From the NCBI GenBank assembly GCA_011051815.1, contig DRKK01000166.1:1-6270 (forward strand): a stretch of DNA of 6,270 nucleotides. Reading direction: 5' to 3'. The notes beneath the pieces are model-generated. The model was not told the origin of the DNA. It saw only the letters and a program-made list of their open reading frames with translations, and did not search any database. Below are positions 1 through 6,270 of the stretch, piece after piece (the stretch's first letter is position 1; each line of letters starts with the position of its first letter). The stretch comes from Sphingomonadales bacterium (GTDB lineage: Bacteria > Pseudomonadota > Alphaproteobacteria > Sphingomonadales > Emcibacteraceae). Made by a program: the position numbers and the translations under genes.

Positions 1-501
1 CAGAACGGCCAATTGGCGTGGGGTGAGGGTAGAGGCGGCATCTTGTGCCTTCGGTGTTTCTTTTACCGTGGTTTCAAGGCTCGCCATGCTGAAGGAACCC
101 AAGGCCTCGGTCGGGATATAGGTGCTGCCGGACATGACCAGCCGGATGGCATTTTTCATCACCTCCTGAGAGGATGATTTGGGCAGGTATCCCATGGCAC
201 CGTAAGAAAAACTTTCCCGGACCACATCCACCTGATCGGTTGAGGACACCATGACAACGGGGACGGCGGGCACTTTGCTGCGGATGGAAATCAGGGCGGA
301 AAAACCATCGGCACCCGGTAGTTTTAGGTCCAGCAGGATCAGGTCAAAGGCCGGGTTGTCTTCCAATGCCTGCAGGGTTTCCCTCACATTGACCGTACAG
401 ACACAGTCCGCATCCCGGGCAAGCACATTCCTTACCACCCCTTTCAGGGCTTCATGGAAAAGCGGATGGTCATCGGCAATGAGAATGCGTTTATGGGTCA
501 T
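1..501 (-). CDS. NarL/FixJ (LuxR-type) response regulator, C-terminus cut off by the window edge
   Basis: The 167 visible codons encode a receiver domain (about residues 4-122) and a linker. They end at residues 159-167 (LTPRQLAVL), the conserved opening of a LuxR-type helix-turn-helix, so most of the DNA-binding domain lies outside the window. Receiver landmarks are all present: acidic pair D10-D11 followed by HPLF, phosphoacceptor D58 in LLDLKLPG, switch serine S86, Y105 and K108 in GYLPK. The protein should therefore be phosphorylated by a histidine kinase and act as a cytoplasmic transcription factor. The start at ATG 501 gives the canonical N-terminus MTHKRILIADDHPLF. The 23 bases between it and the upstream ligase stop show no good Shine-Dalgarno sequence, which suggests translational coupling. 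It follows the two acyl-CoA synthetase genes on the same strand and may control them or a related catabolic pathway; that role is inference. No kinase is visible. Confidence 0.93.
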   Translation of the reverse strand, partial: MTHKRILIADDHPLFHEALKGVVRNVLARDADCVCTVNVRETLQALEDNPAFDLILLDLKLPGADGFSALISIRSKVPAVPVVMVSSTDQVDVVRESFSYGAMGYLPKSSSQEVMKNAIRLVMSGSTYIPTEALGSFSMASLETTVKETPKAQDAASTLTPRQLAVL

Positions 502-524
502 GATGCCGTGATCATAAGGCAAAA

Positions 525-2156
525 CTACCCTTTCAAACAATCTTTATATTGTTGCCGGAGGGTAATTTTCTTGATCTTGCCGGTGGCGGTCAGGGGCATA
601 TCATCGACAATAAAGACCGCGTCCGGCATCCACCATTTGGCAATCTTGCCTTTGAGGAAATCCAGTATCTCTGCCTCGGTTGGTTGTTGACCCGGGGCGG
701 GTTTGATGACCAGAATGGGCCGTTCCTCCCACTTGGGATGGAACACGCCGACCACGCCTGCCTGCAACACTTTGGGGTGACCCACCGCCAGATTTTCGAT
801 GTCAATGGAGCTGATCCATTCCCCGCCCGACTTGATCACATCCTTGGACCGATCAGTGATCTTCATATAACTATATTGATCAATGGTCACCACATCGCCG
901 GTGGGGAACCAGCCATCCTTGTCCAGAACCTTGCCGCCCTCATTGCGGTAATAGCTGGCCGTCACCCACGCCCCGCGCACCCACAGGTCACCGTAGGCCA
1001 CCCCGTCACGGGGAACGGGCTTGCCGTCTTCGTCAAGGACTTTGATCTCAAGGCCAAACTGAACCCGGCCCTGTTTGTCCATGACGTCTTCACGTATTTC
1101 TGGCGGCAGAGCGTCCACCTCCGGCGTTGGACAGGCCACAACCCCCAGCGGGCTGGTCTCGGTCATGCCCCAGAGTTGCAGAACGGACACGCCATATACT
1201 TCGCGGAATTTCTCGGTCATGGCCTTGGGTACTGCCGAGCCGCCAATCATGGTCCGTTTCAGGGTGTCTACTTTTTTGCCGCTGTCTTCCAGATATTGAA
1301 ACAGCATGGAAAAGACCGTCGGCACCGCGCAGGAGAAGGTCACGCCTTCACTTTCAATCAGATGATGGATATGTTCCCCGTCCATTTTTGGCCCCGGTAG
1401 CACCAGCTTGGCCCCCAGCATGGCCGCAACGTAGGGCAGGCCCCAGGCATTGGCATGATACATGGGCGCGATGGGCATGACCACATCATAGATGGACAGG
1501 CCATAGGCACTATTCTGGGCCGCTGACAGGGCATGAATGATGGTGGAACGGTGGCTGTAGAGCACCCCCTTGGGGTTGCCGGTGGTGCCGCTGGTATAGC
1601 AGAGTGATGAGGCCGCCCGTTCGTCAAATGTGGGCCAGTCATAATCCGCGCTTTCGGCGGCCAGAACATCCTCATAGCATAGAACGCCCGGCAGGCTGGT
1701 TTCCGGCATATGGTCCCGGTCGGTCAGGATAATGATCTTCTCTACGGTCTTGAGCTCCGGCAATAGCTTTTCCACCAGAGGCACAAAATCTAGGTCAATG
1801 AACAGAATACGGTCCTCGGCATGATTGATGATATAGCTGATCTGTTCATCAAACAGGCGCGGGTTGGTGGTATGCAGGACGGCCCCCATGCCGGATACGC
1901 CGTAGAACAGCTCGAAATGACGATAGGTGGTCCAGGCCAATGTGCCAACCCGGTCGCCTTGCTCAATGCCGAACTGATTAATCAGCGCATTGGCCAGTTG
2001 TTTTGCTCTTTGTTCCGCTTCACGATAGCTATAGCGGTGGATGGGGCCTTCGACACTGCGGCTGACGATCTCCATCCTGCCGTGATATTCCGATGCATAG
2101 CGTAGCAGGGACGAGATCATCAAATCACTCTCCTGCATCAATCCCGGTATGGTCAT
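525..2156 (-). CDS. Acyl-CoA synthetase of the DmdB/AlkK type (medium-chain fatty acid or 3-methylthiopropionate CoA ligase)
   Basis: This 543-residue ANL-superfamily adenylate-forming enzyme should convert a carboxylic acid, ATP and CoA to an acyl-CoA through an acyl-adenylate. Visible motifs, in order, are the P-loop YTSGTTGNPKG (187-197), HANAWGLP (234-241) in the acyl-pocket region, WGMTETSP (329-336), PTGD (418-421), the hinge DRSKDVIKSGGEWIS (435-449) and the C-terminal TGKIKK with the probable catalytic lysine K527. The N-terminal part (MISSLLRYASEYHG, NHAEDRILF, FVPLVEKL) resembles ligases annotated as AlkK or as DmdB of dimethylsulfoniopropionate demethylation. Length also fits that family at roughly 540 residues. 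These families are too close to assign the substrate by eye. The start is ATG 2156 rather than the longer frame from 2198: AAGGAG lies 11 bases upstream, and the longer form would overlap the preceding gene. It sits 19 bases after the ACSF2-like ligase, probably in one operon. No signal peptide is seen, so it is cytoplasmic. Confidence 0.93.
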   Translation of the reverse strand: MTIPGLMQESDLMISSLLRYASEYHGRMEIVSRSVEGPIHRYSYREAEQRAKQLANALINQFGIEQGDRVGTLAWTTYRHFELFYGVSGMGAVLHTTNPRLFDEQISYIINHAEDRILFIDLDFVPLVEKLLPELKTVEKIIILTDRDHMPETSLPGVLCYEDVLAAESADYDWPTFDERAASSLCYTSGTTGNPKGVLYSHRSTIIHALSAAQNSAYGLSIYDVVMPIAPMYHANAWGLPYVAAMLGAKLVLPGPKMDGEHIHHLIESEGVTFSCAVPTVFSMLFQYLEDSGKKVDTLKRTMIGGSAVPKAMTEKFREVYGVSVLQLWGMTETSPLGVVACPTPEVDALPPEIREDVMDKQGRVQFGLEIKVLDEDGKPVPRDGVAYGDLWVRGAWVTASYYRNEGGKVLDKDGWFPTGDVVTIDQYSYMKITDRSKDVIKSGGEWISSIDIENLAVGHPKVLQAGVVGVFHPKWEERPILVIKPAPGQQPTEAEILDFLKGKIAKWWMPDAVFIVDDMPLTATGKIKKITLRQQYKDCLKG

Positions 2157-2167
2157 AATGGTCGTAA

Positions 2168-2173
2168 CTCCTT
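2168..2173 (-). promoter_or_regulatory. Shine-Dalgarno site for the DmdB/AlkK-type ligase
   Basis: AAGGAG on the minus strand lies 11 bases before ATG 2156. It sits just past the TGA (2176-2178) of the upstream ligase gene. It supports starting this gene in the short intergenic gap rather than at 2198, inside the upstream gene. The spacing is slightly long. Confidence 0.6.
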
Positions 2174-2175
2174 GT

Positions 2176-3870
2176 TCATGCTGTTTTTGTTTCGGCAAGT
2201 TTCAGGTCATTGATCATCTGTTCACGCATTTTGAATTTTTGTATCTTGCCCGTTACGGTCATGGGAAATTCATCCACAAAGCGCACATAGCGCGGAATTT
2301 TATAATGGGCGATCTGTCCTTTGCAAAAATTGCGCATGTCCTCTGCGCTTGATTTTTCGCCTGGCTTCAGGCATATCCAGATGCAGAGCTCCTCACCATA
2401 TTTATCATCGGGAACGCCAAAGACCTGTGCGTCCTGTATCTTGGGATGGCCATAGAAAAATTCTTCCACCTCCCGGGGATAGACATTCTCCCCGCCCCGG
2501 ATCACCATGTCTTTCAGGCGGCCCACAATATTGCAATAGCCCTCTTCATCCAGAACTGCCAGATCGCCCGTATGCATCCAGCCGTCCTCGTCAATAGCCT
2601 CTGCGGTTTGTGCCGGGTCGGCCCAATAGCCCTGCATCACTGAATAGCCCCGGGTGCATAGCTCGCCTTCGGCACCCCGTTCCGTGATTGCACCGTCCCC
2701 GTCAATGATCTTGACCTCAACATGGGGGTGGATGCGTCCGACGGTGGATACCCGTTTACCCATGGGGTCATCGGTACTGCTTTGAAAACTGACCGGGCTG
2801 GTTTCTGTCATGCCGTAGGCGATGGTGACTTCGGTCATATTCATTTCGGCGAACACCCGCTTCATGACCTCTATGGGACAGGAGGCCCCGGCCATAATGC
2901 CTGTCCTGAGATGACTGAGGTCATAGGATTTCAGGTCCGGCAGGTCCAGTTCGGCGATGAACATGGTCGGTACACCATGCAGGGCCGTGCATTTCTCATC
3001 GGCCACCGCGCGCAGGGTCTGGGCCGGGTCAAAACCCTCGCCCGGCAGCACCATACAGGCCCCGTGGGTGACGCAGGTCAGGCTGCCCATGACCATGCCA
3101 AAACAATGATAGAGCGGCACCGGAATACACAGGCGGTCATGTTTGGTAAACCCCATGGCCTGCCCCACATTATAACCGTTATTGAGGATATTACGGTGGG
3201 TCAGGGTTGCCCCCTTGGGGGCGCCTGTGGTGCCGCTGGTGAATTGAATATTGATGGCCTCATCGGGGTTGAGACTTGCCTGTACAGCCTCTAATTGCGC
3301 ACGATTTCCCGCATTTGCCCGCCCGGATATATCCTTAAAATTATAACAGCCTGCTGTTTTATCAGTCCCTAACCGGATGACCGTGGACAGATGGGGCAGT
3401 TTTTCTGATTTGAGCTGTCCCGGTGGGCAGTTTTCAAGCTCCGGGGCCAATGTTTGTAGCATGTCAATATAGGTGCTGCTCTTGAAACGCTCTGCGGTAA
3501 TCAGGGCCTTTGCCGCCACCTTGTTCAGGGCATATTCCAGCTCGGACAGGCGGTAGGCCGGGTTGATATTGACCTGAATAAGCCCCGCCTTTGCCGTGGC
3601 ATATTGGGTGATGATCCATTCGGCACAATTGGGCGCCCATATGGCCACCCGGTCACCGGGTTCAAGGCCCAGCGACAACAAACCCGCCGCAAAATCTGTG
3701 GCTTGCTGGGCAAATTCAGCATAAGTCCAGCGTATGCCCTGATCACAGACCACCAACAGATCACGGTCCGCATATTTGACCACGGCCTGATCAAATAGAT
3801 CACCGATGGTCAGGTCAATCAGAGGGCTGTCTTTGTCCCCTTTCACGATGCTTTGACGTTGTGCCGTCAT
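2176..3870 (-). CDS. Acyl-CoA synthetase, ACSF2-like (AMP-binding fatty acid CoA ligase)
   Basis: This complete 564-residue ANL-superfamily ligase is expected to activate a fatty or other carboxylic acid to its CoA thioester through an acyl-AMP intermediate in the cytoplasm. Motifs in order are the P-loop [11 protein letters not shown] (210-220), [11 protein letters not shown] (252-262), the YGMTETSP adenine-binding motif (352-359), HTGD (433-436), the hinge [16 protein letters not shown] (450-465) and C-terminal TGKIQK with the probable catalytic lysine K542. [12 protein letters not shown] and the overall layout match the ACSF2-like bacterial acyl-CoA synthetases of about 560 residues, which favour medium-chain acids where tested. 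The substrate here is unknown. ATG 3870 is chosen because AGGGAG lies 6 bases upstream; an in-frame extension to 3909 lacks such support and would run through an inverted repeat. It is the first gene of the minus-strand unit, and its subfamily differs from that of the ligase downstream, so the pair is not a recent duplication. Confidence 0.94.
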   Translation of the reverse strand: MTAQRQSIVKGDKDSPLIDLTIGDLFDQAVVKYADRDLLVVCDQGIRWTYAEFAQQATDFAAGLLSLGLEPGDRVAIWAPNCAEWIITQYATAKAGLIQVNINPAYRLSELEYALNKVAAKALITAERFKSSTYIDMLQTLAPELENCPPGQLKSEKLPHLSTVIRLGTDKTAGCYNFKDISGRANAGNRAQLEAVQASLNPDEAINIQFTSGTTGAPKGATLTHRNILNNGYNVGQAMGFTKHDRLCIPVPLYHCFGMVMGSLTCVTHGACMVLPGEGFDPAQTLRAVADEKCTALHGVPTMFIAELDLPDLKSYDLSHLRTGIMAGASCPIEVMKRVFAEMNMTEVTIAYGMTETSPVSFQSSTDDPMGKRVSTVGRIHPHVEVKIIDGDGAITERGAEGELCTRGYSVMQGYWADPAQTAEAIDEDGWMHTGDLAVLDEEGYCNIVGRLKDMVIRGGENVYPREVEEFFYGHPKIQDAQVFGVPDDKYGEELCIWICLKPGEKSSAEDMRNFCKGQIAHYKIPRYVRFVDEFPMTVTGKIQKFKMREQMINDLKLAETKTA

Positions 3871-3876
3871 TTTTTT

Positions 3877-3882
3877 CTCCCT
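3877..3882 (-). promoter_or_regulatory. Shine-Dalgarno site for the ACSF2-like ligase
   Basis: AGGGAG on the minus strand is separated by six A residues from ATG 3870. This is a strong, well-spaced site and decides the start in favour of 3870 over an upstream in-frame ATG at 3909. Confidence 0.75.
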
Positions 3883-3894
3883 AATGGTGGAATA

Positions 3895-3921
3895 ATAGTC
3901 AATATTCACCAGAATGACTAT
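3895..3921. repeat. Inverted repeat, possible operator of the acyl-CoA synthetase operon
   Basis: Perfect 7-base arms ATAGTCA (3895-3901) and TGACTAT (3915-3921) flank a 13-base spacer, so equivalent positions are about 20 bases or two helical turns apart. Inside the spacer, TTC and GAA (3905-3907 and 3912-3914) can also pair around ACCA if ATA bulges out. A second imperfect palindrome overlaps it: TGGTGGAATA (3885-3894) against TATTCACCA (3903-3911). The repeat ends 24 bases upstream of ATG 3870 and covers most of the candidate -10 box TATAGT. That placement would suit a repressor of the ligase operon. Chance occurrence in AT-richer spacer DNA cannot be excluded. Confidence 0.4.
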
Positions 3922-4044
3922 AAGACAAAGGCTTAGGTTTCGCCATAGTTGCCATCTGCGACTTTAGTATCAGATAGGTGAAATATTCTGTTTCCAGTGC
4001 GGGGCGCTGTTATGTATAAGGGGGGAACGTGTTTTATTTGTAAT

Positions 4045-4049
4045 AAGGA
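4045..4049 (+). promoter_or_regulatory. Shine-Dalgarno site for the djlA-like gene
   Basis: AAGGA lies 7 bases before ATG 4057. The longer in-frame options, GTG 3997 and ATG 4012, have no comparable site and would add residues before the membrane anchor that E. coli DjlA does not have. Confidence 0.7.
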
Positions 4050-4056
4050 ATTTTCT

Positions 4057-4782
4057 ATGTCTATCTGGTCTTCAATCATTGGCGGGGCTGCGGGGGGCGC
4101 GATCCTTGGCGGGCCGATCGGCGCGATTATCGGGGCCGTTGCTGGGCATTATATTGGCAAGCGGATTGGGGACGGTGCGGGCGTTGCGACTGACCAGATT
4201 ACCTTTACCATAGGGGTCATAGCCCTTAGCGCCAAGATGGCCAAAGCCGATGGCCATGTGAGCCGGGAAGAGATTGACGCCTTTAAACAGGCCTTTCAGG
4301 TGCCCGAAGGCGAGATGAAAAATGTGGCGCGGGTCTTTAACATGGCCCGCAAGGAAGCCACCGGATTTGAGCCTTACGCCCGCCAGCTGGCCAAGCTGTT
4401 CCGTGACAAGCCTGCCATGCTGGAAGAATTGCTTAATATTCTGTTTTATATCGCCCGGGCGGATAATGTGGTGCATCCGGCGGAGCTGGAGTTCCTGTGG
4501 AAAGTGGCTGAGATATTCGGCTTCAGCCAGGCGGAATTTGATCGGTTGCGGGCGGAAAATCTGGGGCCGGTCAAGGGGGACCCCTATGTGATCCTGGGGG
4601 TTAGCCGGGATGCCACGGATAAGGAAATCAAATCCGCCTACCGCAAATTGATCAAGGAACATCATCCGGATCTCTTGGCTTCTCAGGGCCTGCCGCAGGA
4701 ATTTATCGAGGTGGCTAACGAAAAGCTGTCGGTGATCAATGTGGCCTATGATCATATTGAAAAAGAACGGGGCCTGAAGTAA
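4057..4782 (+). CDS. djlA: DjlA-like membrane-anchored co-chaperone with TerB and C-terminal J domains
   Basis: This 241-residue protein has the three-part layout of DjlA. A short glycine-rich hydrophobic N-terminal segment (about residues 6-34, with repeated GxxxG-like spacing) should anchor it in the inner membrane and may mediate dimerisation. A TerB-like helical domain follows (about 46-165), with the paired acidic motifs AKADG (62-66) and ARADN (133-137). A J domain (about 175-236) lies at the extreme C-terminus and contains HPD (203-205), the motif that stimulates DnaK ATPase. The ending AYRKLIKEHHPD followed by QGLPQEF closely parallels E. coli DjlA as I remember it, which is about 271 residues; this protein lacks most of the glycine/glutamine linker between TerB and J. 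The J domain should face the cytoplasm. It begins a tight operon with a transporter and an amidase, which suggests an envelope-related role. In E. coli, DjlA affects the Rcs envelope-stress pathway; that link is not shown here. Confidence 0.9.
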   Translation: MSIWSSIIGGAAGGAILGGPIGAIIGAVAGHYIGKRIGDGAGVATDQITFTIGVIALSAKMAKADGHVSREEIDAFKQAFQVPEGEMKNVARVFNMARKEATGFEPYARQLAKLFRDKPAMLEELLNILFYIARADNVVHPAELEFLWKVAEIFGFSQAEFDRLRAENLGPVKGDPYVILGVSRDATDKEIKSAYRKLIKEHHPDLLASQGLPQEFIEVANEKLSVINVAYDHIEKERGLK

Positions 4783-4785
4783 CCC

Positions 4786-5670
4786 ATGCCCATTCATCAC
4801 ATACTGTTGGCCTTTCTGGTTTCATTGGTTTGGGGGGTGAATTTTGTGGTGATGAAAATTGGTCTGGATTCTTTGTCGCCGTTTTTGTTCGTGGCCTTTC
4901 GCTTTGCCCTTGTTCTGTTGTTGCTGTTTCCATGGTTGCGGATTGTTAAGGGCCATATGTGGCTCATTCTGGCCATTGGGCTGTGTCTGGGCGGGTTGCA
5001 TTTCGCCTTTGCCATCATGGGGCTTGAGCTGGCGGAAAATGTCACTTCGGTCGTTGTTATCGTGCAATTGCATGTGCCACTGACCCTGATTATGGCTCAT
5101 TTTCTGTTGAAAGAACGGCTTAGCTATTGGCGGGGAGGCGGTATTCTGGTGGCTTTTCTTGGTGTTTTGATCATCACCTTTGACCCGGCCATTGTCGAAG
5201 AACGTCTGGCCATTATCATTATTTTCGTGGCGACTCTGCTCTATTCTCTGGGGGCTATCCTCATGCGTAAACTTAAAAATGTGGGGGTTTTCAATACCCA
5301 GGCCTGGACAGCGGTGGTCGGTTTTCCCATTTTGCTCAGCCTGTCGCTGACCACCGAAAGCGGGCAGGTGGCACAGGTGATGGCCATGGGTTTTACCGGT
5401 TGGGCGGCAATTTTCTATACGGCGATTTTATCGTCCGTGGTTGGCTATGGGGGCATGAATTTCCTGCTTAAACATCATCCGGTGACCTTGATCGCGCCAA
5501 TTTTACTCAGCACACCCGTATTCGCCACCGTGGCTGCTGTCATTACATTTGGCGATGAGTTAACGCCACGTTTCTTGGCCGGGGCGAGCCTGACCATGCT
5601 GGGACTTGGGGTTATTCACCTGCGTGACTGGTGGAAAAAACGTCAGGTGGTCAGGGAGCTTTTGCCATGA
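4786..5670 (+). CDS. EamA/DMT-family inner-membrane transporter, EamA (O-acetylserine/cysteine exporter)-like
   Basis: This 294-residue protein consists almost entirely of hydrophobic helices and fits the ten-segment drug/metabolite transporter fold with two EamA repeats (about 4-131 and 143-278). Approximate membrane segments are 5-26, 33-50, 57-78, 86-106, 116-133, 140-160, 170-188, 204-224, 233-253 and 262-280. The tail RDWWKKRQVVR is basic and probably cytoplasmic. The first helix, with WGVNFVVMKIGL (16-27), strongly recalls E. coli EamA, an exporter of O-acetylserine and cysteine, and VVGYGGMNFLL (218-228) matches the conserved part of the second repeat. The real substrate cannot be read from sequence, since this family covers amino acids, nucleotide precursors and other metabolites. 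ATG 4786 starts three bases after the djlA-like stop, with only a weak purine stretch upstream, so translation is probably coupled. The stop overlaps the next start. Confidence 0.9.
   Translation: MPIHHILLAFLVSLVWGVNFVVMKIGLDSLSPFLFVAFRFALVLLLLFPWLRIVKGHMWLILAIGLCLGGLHFAFAIMGLELAENVTSVVVIVQLHVPLTLIMAHFLLKERLSYWRGGGILVAFLGVLIITFDPAIVEERLAIIIIFVATLLYSLGAILMRKLKNVGVFNTQAWTAVVGFPILLSLSLTTESGQVAQVMAMGFTGWAAIFYTAILSSVVGYGGMNFLLKHHPVTLIAPILLSTPVFATVAAVITFGDELTPRFLAGASLTMLGLGVIHLRDWWKKRQVVRELLP
5653..5658 (+). promoter_or_regulatory. Shine-Dalgarno site for the amidase gene
   Basis: AGGGAG inside the last codons of the transporter gene lies 8 bases before ATG 5667. Together with the ATGA stop/start overlap (5667-5670), it fixes the amidase start. 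Confidence 0.75.
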
Positions 5671-6270
5671 TTTCTTATTCCTCACCAAATTTCGATGACC
5701 GGCCATCGGGCGTAAAAGTCAAATATCTGGTCCTGCATTATACCGGCATGGCCACGGGGCAGGCCGCATTGGACAGATTATGTGATCCGGTGGCAAAAGT
5801 GAGCGCTCATTATCTGATAGAGGAAGACGGGCGGGTATTTTCTCTGGTGGCCGAGTGTAAGCGGGCCTGGCATGCGGGGGTATCGTCATGGGCGGGGGAC
5901 CGTGATATTAACGGCCTGTCCATTGGGATTGAACTGGTCAATCCGGGCCATGACGGGCCGGGGTACAGGGGTAATTACCGCCCCTTTCCCATGGCACAGA
6001 TGACGGCATTGCGGGGTTTGTGCAAAGACATTCTGTCCCGCCATGACATTCTGCCGCAGCATATTCTGGGCCATTCCGATGTGGCACCAATGCGCAAATG
6101 TGATCCGGGGGAGCTGTTCGACTGGCGCTATCTGGCATCGGAAGGCATCGGCTTATGGCCAAAGGGGGATGTTCCGTCCCTAGGTCAGAATTGGCGGGAT
6201 ATTTCCGTTGTTCAACAGAATCTGGCGGATTTTGGCTATGATATTAAGGTCACGGGCAAGCTGGATTCAC
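5667..6270 (+). CDS. N-acetylmuramoyl-L-alanine amidase (AmpD/AmiD-type, Amidase_2) with C-terminal peptidoglycan-binding domain, cut by the window edge
   Basis: The 201 visible codons encode a zinc amidase that cleaves the bond between N-acetylmuramic acid and L-alanine in peptidoglycan or its fragments. The Amidase_2 domain spans about residues 15-150. Probable zinc ligands are H24 (LVLHYTG), H136 (LGHSDVAP) and D146 (RKCDPG). E89 (SIGIELVN) and K144 fit the catalytic glutamate and lysine of AmpD. The segment from about 169 (VQQNLADFGYDIKVTG) looks like the start of a PG_binding_1 repeat, continuing past the window. This pairing of domains resembles AmiD, but the N-terminus MISYSSPNFDDRP has no signal peptide or lipobox, so the protein looks cytoplasmic and may act in muropeptide recycling. 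The start overlaps the transporter stop (ATGA) and has AGGGAG 8 bases upstream, making it the third gene of the unit. A cysteine (C145) sits beside the metal ligand where I usually expect T or Q. Confidence 0.92.
   Translation, partial: MISYSSPNFDDRPSGVKVKYLVLHYTGMATGQAALDRLCDPVAKVSAHYLIEEDGRVFSLVAECKRAWHAGVSSWAGDRDINGLSIGIELVNPGHDGPGYRGNYRPFPMAQMTALRGLCKDILSRHDILPQHILGHSDVAPMRKCDPGELFDWRYLASEGIGLWPKGDVPSLGQNWRDISVVQQNLADFGYDIKVTGKLDS

Larger units (their letters stand above)
3871..4056. promoter_or_regulatory. Divergent intergenic region with promoter candidates for both units
   Basis: These 186 bases separate the divergent starts of the acyl-CoA synthetase operon (minus) and the djlA-like operon (plus), so both promoters are expected here. 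On the plus strand, TTTCCA (3991-3996) and TATAAG (4015-4020) are 18 bases apart, a weak sigma70-like pair that would give a leader of about 30 bases before ATG 4057. On the minus strand, TATAGT (3917-3922) is a good -10 match, but the hexamer 17 bases upstream, TGGCGA (3940-3945), matches the -35 consensus at only three positions. Neither promoter is secure. A GGTGAA(A)TATT element occurs at 3977-3987 on the plus strand and at about 3901-3910 on the minus strand, and could be a shared regulator site or chance. Confidence 0.45.

Noticed and set aside
502..524. A possible terminator between the ligase and the response regulator
   Set aside because: There is no stable GC-rich hairpin followed by a T run, so read-through is the simpler reading.
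549..1400. A 283-codon open frame on the plus strand, opposite the DmdB/AlkK-type ligase
   Set aside because: It lies wholly antisense to a gene with every expected ligase motif. Its translation shows no recognisable domain and has the His/Pro/Gly-rich look of an antisense frame.
2157..2198. A 14-residue N-terminal extension of the DmdB/AlkK-type ligase
   Set aside because: It would overlap the end of the preceding gene and include the AAGGAG site. The start at 2156 matches family length.
2722..3294. A 190-codon open frame on the plus strand, opposite the ACSF2-like ligase
   Set aside because: It is antisense to an intact conserved enzyme, with no family resemblance and no ribosome-binding site of note.
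3997..4056. A 20-residue N-terminal extension of the djlA-like protein containing a CxxC (TCFICNKEF)
   Set aside because: CFIC hints at a small metal-binding motif, but AAGGA lies 7 bases before ATG 4057 and the E. coli DjlA N-terminus aligns from there, so this is most likely untranslated leader.
4072..4800. A 242-codon open frame on the minus strand, opposite the djlA-like gene
   Set aside because: It mirrors the djlA-like reading frame, has no recognisable domain and begins inside the transporter gene.

Overview
This window looks like ordinary chromosomal DNA from a Gram-negative bacterium, most likely an alphaproteobacterium. That assignment rests on moderate G+C by eye, the protein families present and the pairing of a DjlA-type co-chaperone with an N-acetylmuramoyl-L-alanine amidase. 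It is an inference, because no rRNA or other taxonomic marker is present. The window holds four complete genes and two genes cut by its edges, arranged as two divergent transcription units. Coding density is high, and I see no RNA gene, mobile element, CRISPR array or phage feature.

Left unit, minus strand (positions 3870 down to 1): an ACSF2-like acyl-CoA synthetase, then a DmdB/AlkK-type acyl-CoA synthetase 19 bases later, then a NarL/LuxR-type response regulator 23 bases later. The regulator runs off the left edge just as its helix-turn-helix begins. The short gaps suggest one operon for activating carboxylic or fatty acids to CoA thioesters, with its own or a co-transcribed two-component regulator. 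The exact substrates cannot be read from the sequence.

Divergent intergenic region (3871-4056): this is the only sizeable non-coding stretch. It holds Shine-Dalgarno sites for both flanking genes, weak sigma70-like promoter candidates on both strands, and an inverted repeat just upstream of the ligase operon that overlaps its candidate -10 box.

Right unit, plus strand (4057 onward): a DjlA-like membrane-anchored TerB/J-domain co-chaperone, an EamA/DMT-family ten-helix transporter 3 bases later, and an AmpD/AmiD-type zinc amidase whose ATG overlaps the transporter stop (ATGA). The amidase runs off the right edge inside a C-terminal peptidoglycan-binding domain. This is a tightly packed envelope-related operon.

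I found no convincing new biological system. The points most worth a second look are the palindrome in the divergent promoter region, the linkage of a response regulator to two ligases of different subfamilies, and the translationally coupled co-chaperone, transporter and amidase unit, whose amidase appears to be cytoplasmic.
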